From contig QKWP01000102.1 in the NCBI GenBank assembly GCA_003550325.1, positions 237,915-301,914 of the forward strand: 64,000 nucleotides of DNA, read 5' to 3'. Under the pieces are notes generated by a model, which was not told the origin of the DNA, did no database searches, and was given only the letters and a program-made list of their open reading frames with translations. Source of the stretch: Gigaspora rosea (lineage: Eukaryota > Glomeromycota > Glomeromycetes > Diversisporales > Gigasporaceae). Positions 11,376-23,113 of the stretch are shown here, piece by piece. The translations under genes were made by a program, and so were the position numbers. Each line of letters opens with the position of its first letter. The first letter of the stretch is position 1.

Positions 11376-13507
11376 TTTTGGTAAGTTCTCATATCATCTC
11401 CTTATAATTATTTTCAATTGTACTAATATTATTTTTGCAATTCGCATAGAAACGTATATATAGGTTACTTCATTATACTTATAAATTTTTTAATTAGAGA
11501 AATTTAATATCTCGCATTTATGTGGAAAATTATATGTAATTTAAAATATTTGTTATATTATTTAACTCCTCATTGTTATCCTTTTTCTACCAAAATATTT
11601 AAATCTTGAAAAAAAAGTCATTGCATATTTATTTATATTTAATATATTGTAATTTATTTATAGTTCACACTTTAATAAAATAATGGAATTGCTATTGCTA
11701 CTATCATTTTTGCTAAAGTTCGAAAGTAAGTTACTTAGTAGCAACCCTTGTTCCGGAGCATGTTTTTTGATTTACTTTTTATATAAGGAACACTTAAAAA
11801 AAGCTTAATATGTATTTGTTTCAAAATAACGCTCATGAGTGTATTCTAAAATAACGCGCATTGCTCAAAATAACGCAAAAAATTACTAAGTAAATTGATA
11901 TTCGGCCATTAAGTAAAATTATCCAGCCTTACTGTCTTGACCTAAAAAAAAACCGCAAATTTTGAAAAATGACAAATATCCACAAAATACTAGCAAAAAA
12001 AAAATACAAAAACAATCCTACTCAATTTCTTCAATTTACCACAAAAACGGTCCTATGGACATGCCCAACTTATCTATTAATAGACAAAGTACAAATAGTG
12101 CCTTAACATATAAACAAAATGTCTATTATCTACACAAACACAACCCACAAAAGAAATGGCTTCAAGCAGCTACTTCTCTATCCCATATTTCTCTTCTTTA
12201 CCAAAACTACAAAACCAAAGACAATACAACTAATACAAAAACTCATAATTCCTCAATAAAATTCGCTAAAGAGTTTATCAACATGACTTGTCTAAACTCT
12301 CTTTTACAATTATCATCTCTATACCAGACTTCACTAACAAATACTATTTACTATAGATATTATCAAATTTGCAAAATCCTGTATCTCGTCAAATTTCTAC
12401 TACAATGGATCTGTAAACATAAAGACTTTACTTAATCAATCCTGTTTGATTTCAACCTTCCAAAAATTAATATAATCACAATTCATACTAAATAACCCAA
12501 AAATACACATAGTTGTAATCTCAATACAATAATCAAATTATAGAAACAAACACAAAAAATATATACAAAGCCTAAAATAATAAGGATCTATTTGTAATTC
12601 TATATAATATTGGATACAGATCATGAATTTATTAAAAGCATTACACTACTAAATCAAAAACTACAACACCTCCTGGTATACAGAACAATACAGAAAACAC
12701 AACTAGTATACAAACAAACTTTTACAAAATATATAGTACACTAATAAATTAATGCACTTTCTAAAATTGGGTTTATCAATTACATAGCAACAATTTATTA
12801 ATTGTGGCTGCACTACTAATCAATTATTGTGATTTCTATACAATTATCTAATTGTTGTCCTATTGTATGATTGTTAAGTAATTCTATGTTAAAAATTCAA
12901 TATAAATATGTTGTTTTTATAATTTTTGTTAGCATAGTTATACTTTCTAAAAATTAGTTTTAAAATTGCACAATCAAATTACAATTATGCAATTGTAAAA
13001 AGATCTACAAATTTAATCAAAAATAAATTATTTTGCAAATTATAATAATTGAGTTCAAAATATGGGATTGGTTAAACAATTTTGTGTTTTAATCAAATTT
13101 ATGTATTTTGATTTATTATTGATATTTCATAATCTAGTAATCAAATTTTAATAAATTTGGTACTAGTCAAATCATCACAATAAAATGATTAAATAGCATC
13201 AAATTATCAAAATTCGATCACTTGATAACAAGATATCAATGATATATGAATTTGATTGAAACACAATTTGGTAAACCAAACCTAAAATTGCAATTAATTG
13301 CATTTACATTCAATTATTTGGTAGGCTTGTGTTAACATAATAATTTTTTGTCACAAAATTGAATTTAGAATAGTATGGCCAGGTCAAAAAGCAAATCAAC
13401 TCTTAGCTGTACTTTTGTAAGCCAGACTGGCTAAAATAAGGTAATTATTTTTAACCAATAATAATGCAACAAAATTATCAATATAATAAAGTATAAATAA
13501 CAACTAG
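11376..13507. other. AT-rich non-coding stretch
   Basis: A possible polyadenylation signal aataaa lies near 11673 downstream of the fusion gene. A 157-codon open frame at 11962-12435 lacks an ATG at its start, is rich in Asn, Thr, Lys and Tyr, and resembles nothing I know. Elements with ttgcaattaattgca-type ends occur near 13285 and again near 23515 and 24030, but boundaries were not resolved. Confidence 0.4.
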
Positions 13508-13581
13508 TATAAGTGCTACAATAAGAAATCCTATAATCTTATTAGATTAGATTTACAAGTTATCCTTTTGTAGCACTTATA
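13508..13581. repeat. Short hairpin
   Basis: The arms tataagtgctacaa (13508) and ttgtagcacttata (13568-13581) form a small foldback of about 74 bp. It is probably a minimal inverted-repeat element; no coding content. Confidence 0.55.
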
Positions 13582-13727
13582 TTAATATTAGCTTCAGGAA
13601 TTTTTATTGTTAAAAGTAACAAAAATTTATAAATTTGTACAAGACCATGTTATTTGTATAGGTTTATTCTTATTTATTGCACTAAAATTAAAAATTACCT
13701 GGCTTTAAAATAAAGGTTTTAATTTAT

Positions 13728-14040
13728 AATACTATAGCACTTAAGTGCTAAAGTATTTTAAACAATTAAAATTTAAGATCAGGTGTGATATGCTAATTAG
13801 ATTTGTGTAAAAATAAAGAATTTTTAAAAAATTAATTATATCTCAAAATTTGGTCTAAAAAACTACTTTTGAGCTTTAGCAAAAAAAAATTTTTTGCTAA
13901 ATTTTACTATAAATACTATCTAACTTTAACTCTTTATCTTTACCCTTATTTTAATATTAAATAAATAATTTTATTTGATAAAACTTGCTATACCAATTTT
14001 GTTTATTGCTTATAAAGTAGTACCATAGTGCCATAGTACT
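13728..14040. mobile_element. Core-sharing MITE (ends approximate)
   Basis: Imperfect inverted ends are built on tactatagcactta and its inverse near 14030. The interior matches the core shared with other elements of the window: an aaactacttttgagc block, a ttgctaaattttactata block, then a ctaac-rich block. No clean target duplication was found, so ends are approximate. Confidence 0.5.
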
Positions 14041-14540
14041 ATAATAATATTTTTTAAAATAATATATGAAGATAGTAATTAATTAAAACAAAAATTATAA
14101 AAATTATCTATTATTGATTAAGATATCAAATTCTTTATAATGCTATTAGAGTTATTTACAATCTATAACTATAATTTATTAGTTTTTAACTATAGCTTAA
14201 TTTTATTTGCACTTGACATTTTTATAAATGCATATAGCAAGTTACTATTTTAAAAATATTTTTACCATTTTTTGTATTGTTTGCAAATACAATTATTATT
14301 CAAAATTAGTTGTTAATATTTATCTTGTAAAAATTTTTTTATGTTTTAGAAAATATTTACTTTATATATAAAAAAAAGATTAGATTAACTCATTGATGTG
14401 TTTTTTTTATTTTATTAATAATTGCAAAAAAACATTATATCTATTTTTAAAAAAATAATACTTCTAACTCTCAAGAATTATTAAAGTCAGCAAATTAAAA
14501 CATATTCTATGAAGAGATAAAAAACTAAACAACCTAAGCA

Positions 14541-15218
14541 GGACCCTGAACAATCTATATGAGGTTATATTTGAAAAATTGCTAATAGAGACTCTTTTTT
14601 AAAAAAGGTTATATTTGAAAAGTAGGTACTGAATAAAAGATTATATTTGAAGCAAGCTAATAGGCAAAATTAAAAGAATGCTAATGTGATAATTTTTATA
14701 AATTTTATATTTGAAATGTACTAATAAAATATAAAAAAAAATTAATTTTTTTTAAAAATATAATTTGTCATTTTTTTTTTAGAGAATATAAATTTTTTTT
14801 TTTTTTTTTTAGAGAAAGTAATTTTTTTAGAGAAAGTAAATTTTTTAAAAAAATAATTTTTTTAGAGAAAGTAATTTAAGAGAAAGTAATTTTTTTAGAA
14901 AAAGTAATTTTTTTGGAGAAAGTAATTTTTTTAGAGAAAGTAATTTTTTTAGAGAAAGTAATTTTTTTAGAGAAAGTAATTTTTTTAGAAAAAGTAATTT
15001 TTTTAGAGAAAGTAATTTTTACAAAGAAAGTAATTTTTTTAGAAAAAGTAATTTTTTTAAGATTAATTTTGATTTTTTTTTAAAAAATGTTATATTTTAG
15101 AAAAAGTTAAAATAGATATATCTAATATTTAAAATATAGCTTATATATATCAATAAGCTAACCAAAAAAAATTTACTATGATGCCCAAATATAAGCTCAT
15201 ATAGATTATTCAGGGTTC
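14541..15218. mobile_element. TIR element carrying an 18-bp minisatellite
   Basis: The ends gaccctgaacaatctatatg (14541) and the inverse of gaaccctgaataatctatat (to about 15218) form an inverted repeat of about 35 bp. The interior holds repeated gttatatttga motifs and the minisatellite listed separately. No coding sequence. The target duplication is unclear. Confidence 0.7.
14765..15062. repeat. Minisatellite, about 18-bp unit ttttttagagaaagtaat
   Basis: More than a dozen units in tandem, differing mainly in T-run length and single A/G changes (agagaaag, agaaaaag, ggagaaag). It lies wholly inside the inverted-repeat element at 14541-15218, so it probably expanded within the element. Confidence 0.8.
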
Positions 15219-15289
15219 TATCTAAACAAACTATTTTAATTGATAATAAAGATTATAAATTTTTAAAAAATTTAACAAATCAAATCTTA

Positions 15290-15880
15290 AAACCTCAAAA
15301 ATGATGAACCACTCAGTGGGAAGTACATTTATGAAATAAAGCTCTCTGGTCTAACCAACGATAGAACATCAACTGCTTTACAAAAAGTTGGAAATAGTAC
15401 AGAAATGTATTATGAAATTTAGTTAGGAGTAGCTATATTATACAGAAGAAGTGAGGACTAGCTTGCTGAGGATAAAGGTGGTTCTTACTCAGACTAGTTA
15501 TGCAATATAGCCAGTGCTCACTTAACTTTAGAGAAAGTATCTATTAACCAATCCAGATAGCATATCTGCAGCAATATATGATAGACTACTGAGAGTAGTA
15601 GGTGATGCATAGCTTCACCCTTACTAGCATTTGGGTAATCTCAGGACACCAAGGTTTAGAAAGTAACTATGAGGTTACGATTGTTTGGGCAAGGCCTCTG
15701 CACCTACTTGGAAGTATAGAATTGAAAATATAAAAGAAGCAGAGAATATAGTAAATAGTTAAATAATAAAATAGGAAGTAGTTCAAAAATTCAGATTGTA
15801 CAAAAGATAGATATGGAAAGCTCAGTTAGGTTTAGATTACAAATAGTCAGGAATGTCTGAGTCTTAGTACTTAAAATATA
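15290..15880 (+). pseudogene. Decayed non-LTR retroelement, RNase H end
   Basis: The base composition is clearly richer in G and C than its surroundings. One frame near 15630-15690 reads ISGHQGLESNY, the classical RNase H C-terminal motif (GHxGxxGN-type) of Tad/I-like non-LTR elements. Upstream and downstream frames are broken by stops and shifts. This is an old remnant with no coding capacity left. Confidence 0.5.
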
Positions 15881-16039
15881 ATAAGTATTATATAATATAT
15901 ACAAATATATATTTAATAAAAAAGTCTTCAAGGTATAACCTTACCTTAAAAAAATATATATATTAAAACCTCAATATCACCTAATTTTTTACTACAATTT
16001 GTATTTCAAATATAAAACAAAACTAATAAATAGGGGTTT

Positions 16040-16690
16040 TCAAACTCAAATTAAATCAAATATTAAATATATTTGAATTTGATTAAATCAAATTAGCCTT
16101 GATTTGATTTGATTTGAATTAAAAATTCCATATTTGGATTTGATTTGATTTGAATTTTTTTAAATTTTATTTATAATTTTTTTTATTAAGGGTAGAGTGT
16201 ACACATTTCCAAATTCATATAAAATAGATTGTAGATCAACTTTGTATAATACATCATATGATATTATGTAAACATCATGTGATTCGACCAATCAGAATTA
16301 GCAATTCTTTGTACTATACAGGAAAAACATATAGCGACTTCGGAAATATTAATTATATATGAAGTTAATTTTTTAATACAAAACAAATTGCATAACTTTA
16401 CTATTATAAACAAACTGGATCAAATATAAATTTGTTACAAATTGGTTAAGGTGTTAAAAAGTTTTATTAGAAGCATTTTTTATTTACTATGTAAAAAACT
16501 AAAATACCACATAGATCATATGAAAATGATCTAAATACACTCTATCCTTAAATCAAATATTTCAAATATTTGATCAAATCAAATTAAATATTTATCAATT
16601 TGTATTTAATTTGATTTAAAAATTTTGTATTTGAATTTGATTTGAGATCAAATATTTGATCAAATCAAATCAAATTGCAAAATACTCCTA
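16040..16690. mobile_element. Element with atttgattt subterminal repeats
   Basis: Both flanks of the nested element at 16190-16547 are dense in aaatcaaat/atttgattt motifs in both orientations (16040-16165 and 16550-16680). This suggests one element with many subterminal motifs that was split by the later insertion. Its outer ends are not resolved. Confidence 0.5.
16190..16547. mobile_element. piggyBac-like MITE, TTAA flanks
   Basis: The ends gggtagagtgta and its inverse (tacactctatcc) are flanked by TTAA at 16186-16189 and 16548-16551, the hallmark target of piggyBac-type transposases. Related ends occur at 30182, 46714, about 54000 and 63857. No coding capacity. Confidence 0.75.
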
Positions 16691-16699
16691 ATAAAAAAG

Positions 16700-17550
16700 T
16701 CAAATCAAAATTTTAATTATAAACAAGTTACTTAATGTTATCTTAATTAAGCTCTTAAAACTTTTAATATTGAAATGCTATTAAACTAAAATATAAAGTC
16801 TAATAATTCAAAATTATCTAAAAATAATTTTATATAAAAAAAGATATATTAAAAAGCAAGTTGTATATAATATAATTGTAGTTAGTTTAGATAAACATAA
16901 AAAATATAATATAGTATAGTCAACTCACTTCATACTAAATTGCATGTTCTGAAAGATTTTGTACAATATAGAGTAATTTTGCTTTATACAGTTTGCTTTT
17001 TATTTGGTTTATATAGCTAACCAATAAAATCATATAAAATCATATACATGTGATTAAGAATTACAATTTTTTTATATACAATGAAAGATTTAGTTAGCAT
17101 AAAAGAACCTTACATTTTTATAGAAAATTATAGGTTATAACATTTGTATAATTGGCTTGATCTAGATCCAAATGTAATTGTTAACTAATCAAATCAATTA
17201 AAAATTCTTTTGATATATGAAAAACATGAAAAAATGAATAAATTATTAACATAAAGTAAAGCAATTTTAATACTAAAGTAAATGTATTATATTTTTTAAC
17301 TATTATATTTTACTAAAAATATATTATATCTAATATGTTACTACTCTATAGTCTGTATTACTATAATTCTTTTTTTTATTCTTTGACAGTCTTGTTGGTG
17401 CTTAAATACCAATTGAATCAACTAATTAAGCTAATTTTGGTAAATACTATTTTGCAATTGCAAGCCTGGCATTATCTGGCTACTTTAATTTGTGCCTAGA
17501 TATGATCTGTCATACTAAGTTACATATGATCTAGAATTTTATATTGGCTA
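16700..17550. other. AT-rich non-coding stretch
   Basis: Nothing beyond low-complexity AT-rich sequence is visible. Confidence 0.5.
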
Positions 17551-17559
17551 TTTTACAAA

Positions 17560-18180
17560 TCAAACAAAAATAGCACAATGCTATTCACACTTCTACCTTT
17601 TATCCCTTGAACAAACAATCTTTTAACTACTTCTTTTTTCTTTGATACTGGTCATCCTTAACTCCATTATTTAATGAACTTTCTTCTTCTAATTTTGTAT
17701 TAGTATGCTTGAGTTTTTTTGGAGTCGCTCATTTTTCACACATCTTATGCTTATTTTTTATTGCAATTCTGTTATCTTTTTCCTACTAATTTACTTCCTT
17801 ATATCATCTTTGCCATATTTCTTTATAAAAAAACTACTCAATGATTTTAGAATAAAAATCCAAATATCAATAAACTTCTTTTTTGCTGATCTCAGCTTTC
17901 TCTAGCTTATCTACTATATTATTGACAAGTTATTCTTTAATATGGCTCTTTTGCCAGCTTTTTCTCACTTCTCTTATTGGATCAAAAAAATAATCTTCTT
18001 AAAATCAGACTTGGGTAACAATGCCTTACTCATATTATCAAGCGCACTTTCACTAGCAACCTTTTCTATCATCTTCTGATACTACTTATACATTTTACAT
18101 AGTCAAAAGTCTTATTCTCCTCCTGACAAGCAATGCAAGTTCTTGTACTATATATCTCAGATTTTTTTTCCTAAGTATAG
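17560..18180 (-). pseudogene. Decayed non-LTR retroelement, zinc-knuckle-like 3' end
   Basis: On the minus strand a frame near 18150-18095 reads CIACQEENKTFDYVKC, matching the C-x2-C ... H/Y-x-x-C tail that follows RNase H in some non-LTR retrotransposons. A comparable tail sits in the decayed element at 42990-44760. Surrounding frames carry many stops. Confidence 0.45.
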
Positions 18181-18427
18181 TCTAAACTAGCACTTTATTA
18201 CAAAATTAATTAAAAAATAACTGCATAGTAAAAATTAATTTTTTATTAAGCTAATTGAATTTCAAAAATAAGCAAAAATTATTCAGCATAACAAATTATA
18301 TATAATCCCAAAATTTTTTAAAATTTTATAAAAATTTAAGATAGCTATTATTTCTAAATATAAAAATGCAATTTTTAATTCAAAATTATATCAATTACCA
18401 AATATAGTAATTTATTACTATATATAG

Positions 18428-18709
18428 GATTATCTAAAGCCAGATGCATTCAAGTGATAGAAAGCCAATCAAATTGTAAATTTTGATCTTTACAGATCAG
18501 CCTGATGAGACAAAAACTAAGAAAAAAAAGTGAAAAACATAAAAAATACAAAAATGAGTGTCTAAACCTGTCTAGGAGCATTAATAAAAAATGGTGGAAA
18601 GACAATTTTATTTATAAGCTTAGCTCTAATTCTAATCTTTAACTAACTCTTACTCTAATTTTAATTAAATAATCAAAAACATATAAACACACTGGCTTTG
18701 ACTATTCCC
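18428..18709. mobile_element. Core-sharing MITE, 282 bp
   Basis: Flanked by tatatatag (18419-18427) and tatatacag (18710-18718), a 9-bp duplication with one mismatch. The inverted ends contain ctaaagcca/tggcttt. It is a diverged sister of 18857-19139 and 58256-58547, with the same internal order. Confidence 0.75.
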
Positions 18710-18856
18710 TATATACAGTATAGTAATTAACTAAAATTTTTTTAAAAAATTATAAAATTTTAATGATATGTGCAATTTGTTATACTAAATAATTTTATTT
18801 AAAAAAATTGCTAGTATATTAATAAAAAATTTAAGTTCATCTATTACTATATTTAG

Positions 18857-19139
18857 GGGTCGTCTAAAGCCATGTACCCATGTGACATTTTCGTGTAAAT
18901 CAACCAAACGGAGTCGCAAAATTTTGTTTACATGGATCAGCCCGAAGAAGTCAAAAAAAACGCAAGAACATAAAAACGGCATTCTAAACCTATCTTGGGC
19001 CATTAATAAAAAATGTCGGGAAGGTAATTTTACCTATATTGGTTCTAACCCTAACCCCGACCCTAATGCTAAACAGACTCTGATACAAATTTTAACTAAA
19101 ATTTCAAAAAATCACATGGTCATGGCTTTAGCCATCCCC
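18857..19139. mobile_element. Core-sharing MITE, 283 bp, exact 9-bp duplication
   Basis: Flanked by identical tatatttag at 18848-18856 and 19140-19148. The inverted ends are gggtcgtctaaagccatg and its near inverse. The interior contains gtcgggaag, aattttacctatatt and a ctaaccctaacccc run. The 9-bp duplication fits Mutator-like (MULE) mobilisation, which is inference. Confidence 0.85.
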
Positions 19140-19149
19140 TATATTTAGT

Positions 19150-19755
19150 AATTCTAGTTTATTATGAAAACTATATTAAAATTTAGAAAACCGCTCAAAT
19201 AAAAAATTTAAAAATTTACTTAAACTTAATTATTTTAAAAACTGTAGCATAAAATTTTTTAAACTTTTTTTTTATTTAAAAGGCATAGATTTAAAGAATA
19301 TATAATTTAATTTTTAGCTTGATACCTTATATATTTAGCTCTGTATAAATTTTTGAAAAGCGTCCACAATAATATGGTAGGCCACTGTACTTGTTTTTAA
19401 TATTTATATCGGCAGCATAATCTGGATGTCCAAATCCATTACTTCTGCTGATAAATACGTTAACAGTCACACGATTTGTTACGCAGATATTGTGTATAAA
19501 ATTTTTAAAATGAGTCAAGTAAAATTTAGGCAAATTTTGCTTTTTTGACATAATAAACTAGAAGAAGCTGTCAGTTTAATTTTTGATCCGGTTTGTGACT
19601 TTACTAGCAATAGAAGGATCTTCTCATAAATTTTATGGGTGGTTTTATAATAAAATTGAGAAGAATCATGACTAGTAAATTAAATTGCATATCAAAATGT
19701 ATTAAAAATTTTTAAATACCGGTAATTAAAAATCAAACAACCGTGATCGTTAAGA
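19150..19755. other. Non-coding stretch
   Basis: No gene supported; a 74-codon frame at 19327-19551 (minus) has no recognisable features. Confidence 0.4.
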
Positions 19756-19980
19756 TCACAATTTAAACCATTTGCCATCCCTATTATTACCGTTTAAATA
19801 CCATTTTTTAAATGCCTTTTCTTTATTCTCATTAGTACTATACCTTTTCATAACCGAGTCCAAAATGATATTGCCCTTCTGAATTGCCACATTTAGAGGA
19901 TTTCCAACACTATTTAAATGCATTATGTTTTCAACTTTAATACCCTTTTCATAAAAAAAAAAAAAACAATCATAAAACAT
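19756..19980 (-). pseudogene. Possible degenerate Sel1-like tail
   Basis: Immediately downstream of the Sel1 gene on the same strand, this frame begins with a T-run-encoded Phe stretch followed by YEKGIKVEN, which resembles the start of a Sel1 repeat (CYxxGIGVE). It ends GKWFKL. It may be a ninth repeat and tail cut off by an early stop, or an unrelated frame. Confidence 0.3.
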
Positions 19981-20003
19981 TCCTCAAGCACTCGTCTTCT
20001 CAT

Positions 20004-21143
20004 TCACCCTTTTTTGCGATTCATATTCGCAGATTTTTTGTAATATATAAATGCCTTTTCTTCATCCTTTTCAACTCCAACTCCATAATGATAACAATAT
20101 CCAACTATATATATTCCATTAGCGCCACCCATCTTAGCAGATTTTTGATAATTAATGAATGCTTTATATTCATCCTTTTCAACTCCAATTCCATAATGAT
20201 AACAATATCCAACCATGTATGTTCCATTAACACTTCCCATCTCAGCAGATTTTTGATAATAGATGAATGCCTTATGTTCATCTTTTTCAACTCCATCTCC
20301 ACGACGATAACAACGTCCAACCATGTATGTTCCATCAGCGTCACCCATCTCAGCAGATTTTTGATAATAAATGAATGTCTTATGTTCATCCTTTTCCACT
20401 CCAACTCCATGACAATAACAACGTGCAACTTTATATGCTCCATCAGCGTCACCCATCTCAGCAGATTTTTGATAGTAGATGAACGCATTATGTTCATCCT
20501 TTTCAACTCCAACACCATCATGATAACAATAACCAACATTATATGTTCCATTAGCGTTTCCCATTTCTGCAGATTTTTGATAATAAATAAATGCCTTATG
20601 ATCATCCTTTTCGACACCAATTCCTTTATCATAACAACATCCGACATTATATATTCCAACGGCGTTCCCCATCTCTGCAGATTTTTGATAATAAATGTAC
20701 GCTTTATGTTCATCCTTTTCAATACCAATTCCATTTTGATAACAATATCCAACATTGCTTGTTCCATCAGAGTCACCCATTTCAGCGGATTCTTGATAAT
20801 AAATGAATGCCTTATGTTCATCCTTTTCAATCCATTTACCAAAACGATAACAAACTGCAAGAATTATTTGAGCCATAAAATTGGCTTGGTTGTCTAAGCA
20901 CCACTTAATTACATTATCTGGATTTTGCTCCCTTTTTGTTAAAAATTGATCCAATATATTAGGTATTTGTTCTGAACGTTTACCTTTCAATCTTTCTTCA
21001 TAATATAGATTATATAATTCTTTAACAATTTCACCAAAAATATTCAGTGTTTTACTATCTTTCAAATATAATTGGTTAAAATTATTGGCTATTTGATTAA
21101 TATCAGATTTTTCGGGTTGTTTTACTATTAAATTATTCGACAT
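20004..21143 (-). CDS. Sel1-repeat protein, eight near-identical repeats
   Basis: A 379-residue single-exon frame with ATG at 21143. Residues about 1-90 form a non-repeat N-terminus typical in style of Rhizophagus Sel1 proteins (QLYLKDSKTLNIFGEIVKEL). Then eight 36-residue Sel1 repeats follow, consensus GTYxVGYCYxxGxGVEKDEH and KAFIYYQKSAEMG. Sel1 repeats are TPR-like helical pairs used for protein binding. No signal peptide or membrane segment is visible. Repeats agree closely at DNA level (108-bp period), pointing to recent expansion or homogenisation. The last repeat is cut at SANMNRKKG, and Sel1-like residues follow downstream, so the stop may be secondary. Partner unknown. Confidence 0.9.
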   Translation of the reverse strand: MSNNLIVKQPEKSDINQIANNFNQLYLKDSKTLNIFGEIVKELYNLYYEERLKGKRSEQIPNILDQFLTKREQNPDNVIKWCLDNQANFMAQIILAVCYRFGKWIEKDEHKAFIYYQESAEMGDSDGTSNVGYCYQNGIGIEKDEHKAYIYYQKSAEMGNAVGIYNVGCCYDKGIGVEKDDHKAFIYYQKSAEMGNANGTYNVGYCYHDGVGVEKDEHNAFIYYQKSAEMGDADGAYKVARCYCHGVGVEKDEHKTFIYYQKSAEMGDADGTYMVGRCYRRGDGVEKDEHKAFIYYQKSAEMGSVNGTYMVGYCYHYGIGVEKDEYKAFINYQKSAKMGGANGIYIVGYCYHYGVGVEKDEEKAFIYYKKSANMNRKKG

Positions 21144-21747
21144 TTTAAAATCAAATAAACTAGAAAATCTAAAAATTTGATTTTAGCCGATTTAAAATGA
21201 AGCGTACGTACCACAATTTTATAGGTAGTTCTCGGGTGATACAATTTTTTTTATGGATAAGTACGCCACAAATTGATAAAAGAAATGGCCAATCAGAGAG
21301 CGTAAATTTTGCTACGTATTCCGAATCAGTATGGGTTGATCGGACTTAAAGTGTGTAATTCTTTAATACTGACACGACAACGCAAATGACAACTGTTCTA
21401 CACAAATAAATTAATTCTTAATGGATAATAAATAATTAATACGGTAGAATTATATTATTTTTTTAATAAAAATTTGTAAAAAATCTTTAAATATAAGTTA
21501 TATAATGCTATTTTATATTTTTAAGTATTCGAATAGTAAATAATGTTTTCAGTAGAAAGTTTCGTTTATTCTGTAAAAAGACAAAAAAAACTATGTTAGA
21601 TTGTTAAAAAATGTGTTAAACTACTAAAAAAAAATATTATTACATTATATAAGCTTAAAAAGTATTTGGTTTTAAATTTACAGTTAAAACTCATTACCAT
21701 CTTATTGCCAACTCATTGTCAGCTCATACAGTCAACTACCTATATAA
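21144..21747. promoter_or_regulatory. Upstream region of the Sel1 gene
   Basis: Non-coding region that should contain the minus-strand promoter. No defined element recognised. Composition is AT-rich except for a slightly GC-richer part near 21190-21400. Confidence 0.3.
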
Positions 21748-23113
21748 TAGGATGTTACAGTGGGGTGTGCGATAAACTATGTTGACAAAACTATATGCAG
21801 TACCATAGAAAAATTAATTATTGAAGATTTTTTTGAATTTAATGATCAGGAGATAGTGATCAAGGTAGTGACTGGGATTATTTGTCACATAATTTAATCA
21901 TAAAGAGTGACTTGTATGTTTTTAGATGTCTAGAGCGAATAGCTTTATTTTTCTTCATAATTTTAGAATAAATTGATTCTTAAACTCCTTTATAACATAG
22001 TTACGTTGAAACTTTTAAACATTAATATATAAATTTCAAGTTGACTCTTTACAAAAATTCTGTTTCATGTTGTAAACTATACTAAGAGACGTATTTTCAT
22101 TATGGGCAAAAAATTTAATACTAGAATACAAAATTTTTAACGTAAGTTTGCTATAAAGGTGTTTAAGAATCGATTTATGTAAAATAATTGAAAAAAAAGT
22201 AAAGCTTTTCGTTCTAGACATCTAAAAACATAAGTCATTCTTTATTATTAAATTATATATAAAAAGTGATAAATAACCCCAGTCACTACCTTGATCACTA
22301 TCCTGATCATTAAATTCAAAAAAAAAATCCTTAATAATTAGTTTTTTATTTGGTACCGCATATAGTTTTGTCAAACATAGTTTATCGCACACCCCAATGT
22401 TACAGTCCGTTCTGGTTCGGTCTTGGTTCAAAAGACCAGTCCAGGCAGCAGACCATATACCAGACCAAAGCCCATGAACTGTTTCAATAAACCAGTCCAG
22501 TTCGCTTCGGTTCGGGACCAGACTCGGACCAGACCACCTTCAATCAAAAAGAATGCAATTAATTTCGAAGAAATGTACGTACGTATGTACATCATATTAC
22601 TGTACCGTATGTGTAGATTAACACGCTATAGTACCGGGATCCTTGGCCGAATTTATTTTGTAAAAAAAAAAACCTTAAAATGCACACACATTTTGCGTTT
22701 ATAATTAGCAAGTATTATTTTATTTATTATTTTTGCGCTTTATACTACATTATTATATAAAAACAACCCGCTTTTTGCGTTTGCCAAACTTCTATTTTTA
22801 CTATAATTGATTATAACAACAATGCGAAACGAAGTTGATTTACAATAGCGATGGGTATTAGTATAATGGGTGTTTACAATAAAGCTTACTAGAAAAGATC
22901 GCTATTATATACTAAGCGCCGAGTATGATGATATTTTTCTTATAATGAAAAATAAACGCACCGATACTTCTCATAATTTATAATCGTGATGTTTGTGTTT
23001 ATTTATATGGACCGACTTTGGACCGGTCTTAATTCTTGAACCAAGAATCACTTGACTGACTCAAAAAACAGGACCGGAACACGGTCCTCGTGAGACTGTA
23101 ACATCCCTACTAT
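21748..23113. mobile_element. Large TIR element with gaccag/ggtccg subterminal repeats
   Basis: The ends ggatgttacagtc (about 21750) and gactgtaacatcc (to about 23107) are inverted. Subterminal regions are packed with ggttcggt and gaccag motifs, notably 22405-22535 and 23010-23095. The left end is interrupted by the 636-bp element at 21761-22396. No transposase frame is visible; the internal frames are short. Its own target duplication is unclear. Confidence 0.6.
21761..22396. mobile_element. Foldback element, 636 bp, exact 9-bp duplication
   Basis: Flanked by identical atgttacag at 21752-21760 and 22397-22405. The ends tggggtgtgcgataaac and inverse extend into arms of about 230 bp (21761-21990 and 22160-22396), so the element is mostly one long hairpin. 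It sits in the left end of the larger element at 21748-23113. Confidence 0.85.

Noticed and set aside
11962-12435. 157-codon open frame
   Set aside because: No ATG at its start, low-complexity Asn/Thr/Lys/Tyr composition, no motif, no splice context; most likely chance in AT-rich DNA.
20088-20897. Long plus-strand frame opposite the Sel1 gene
   Set aside because: It is an antisense shadow of the 108-bp repeats; the minus frame has the Sel1 consensus.
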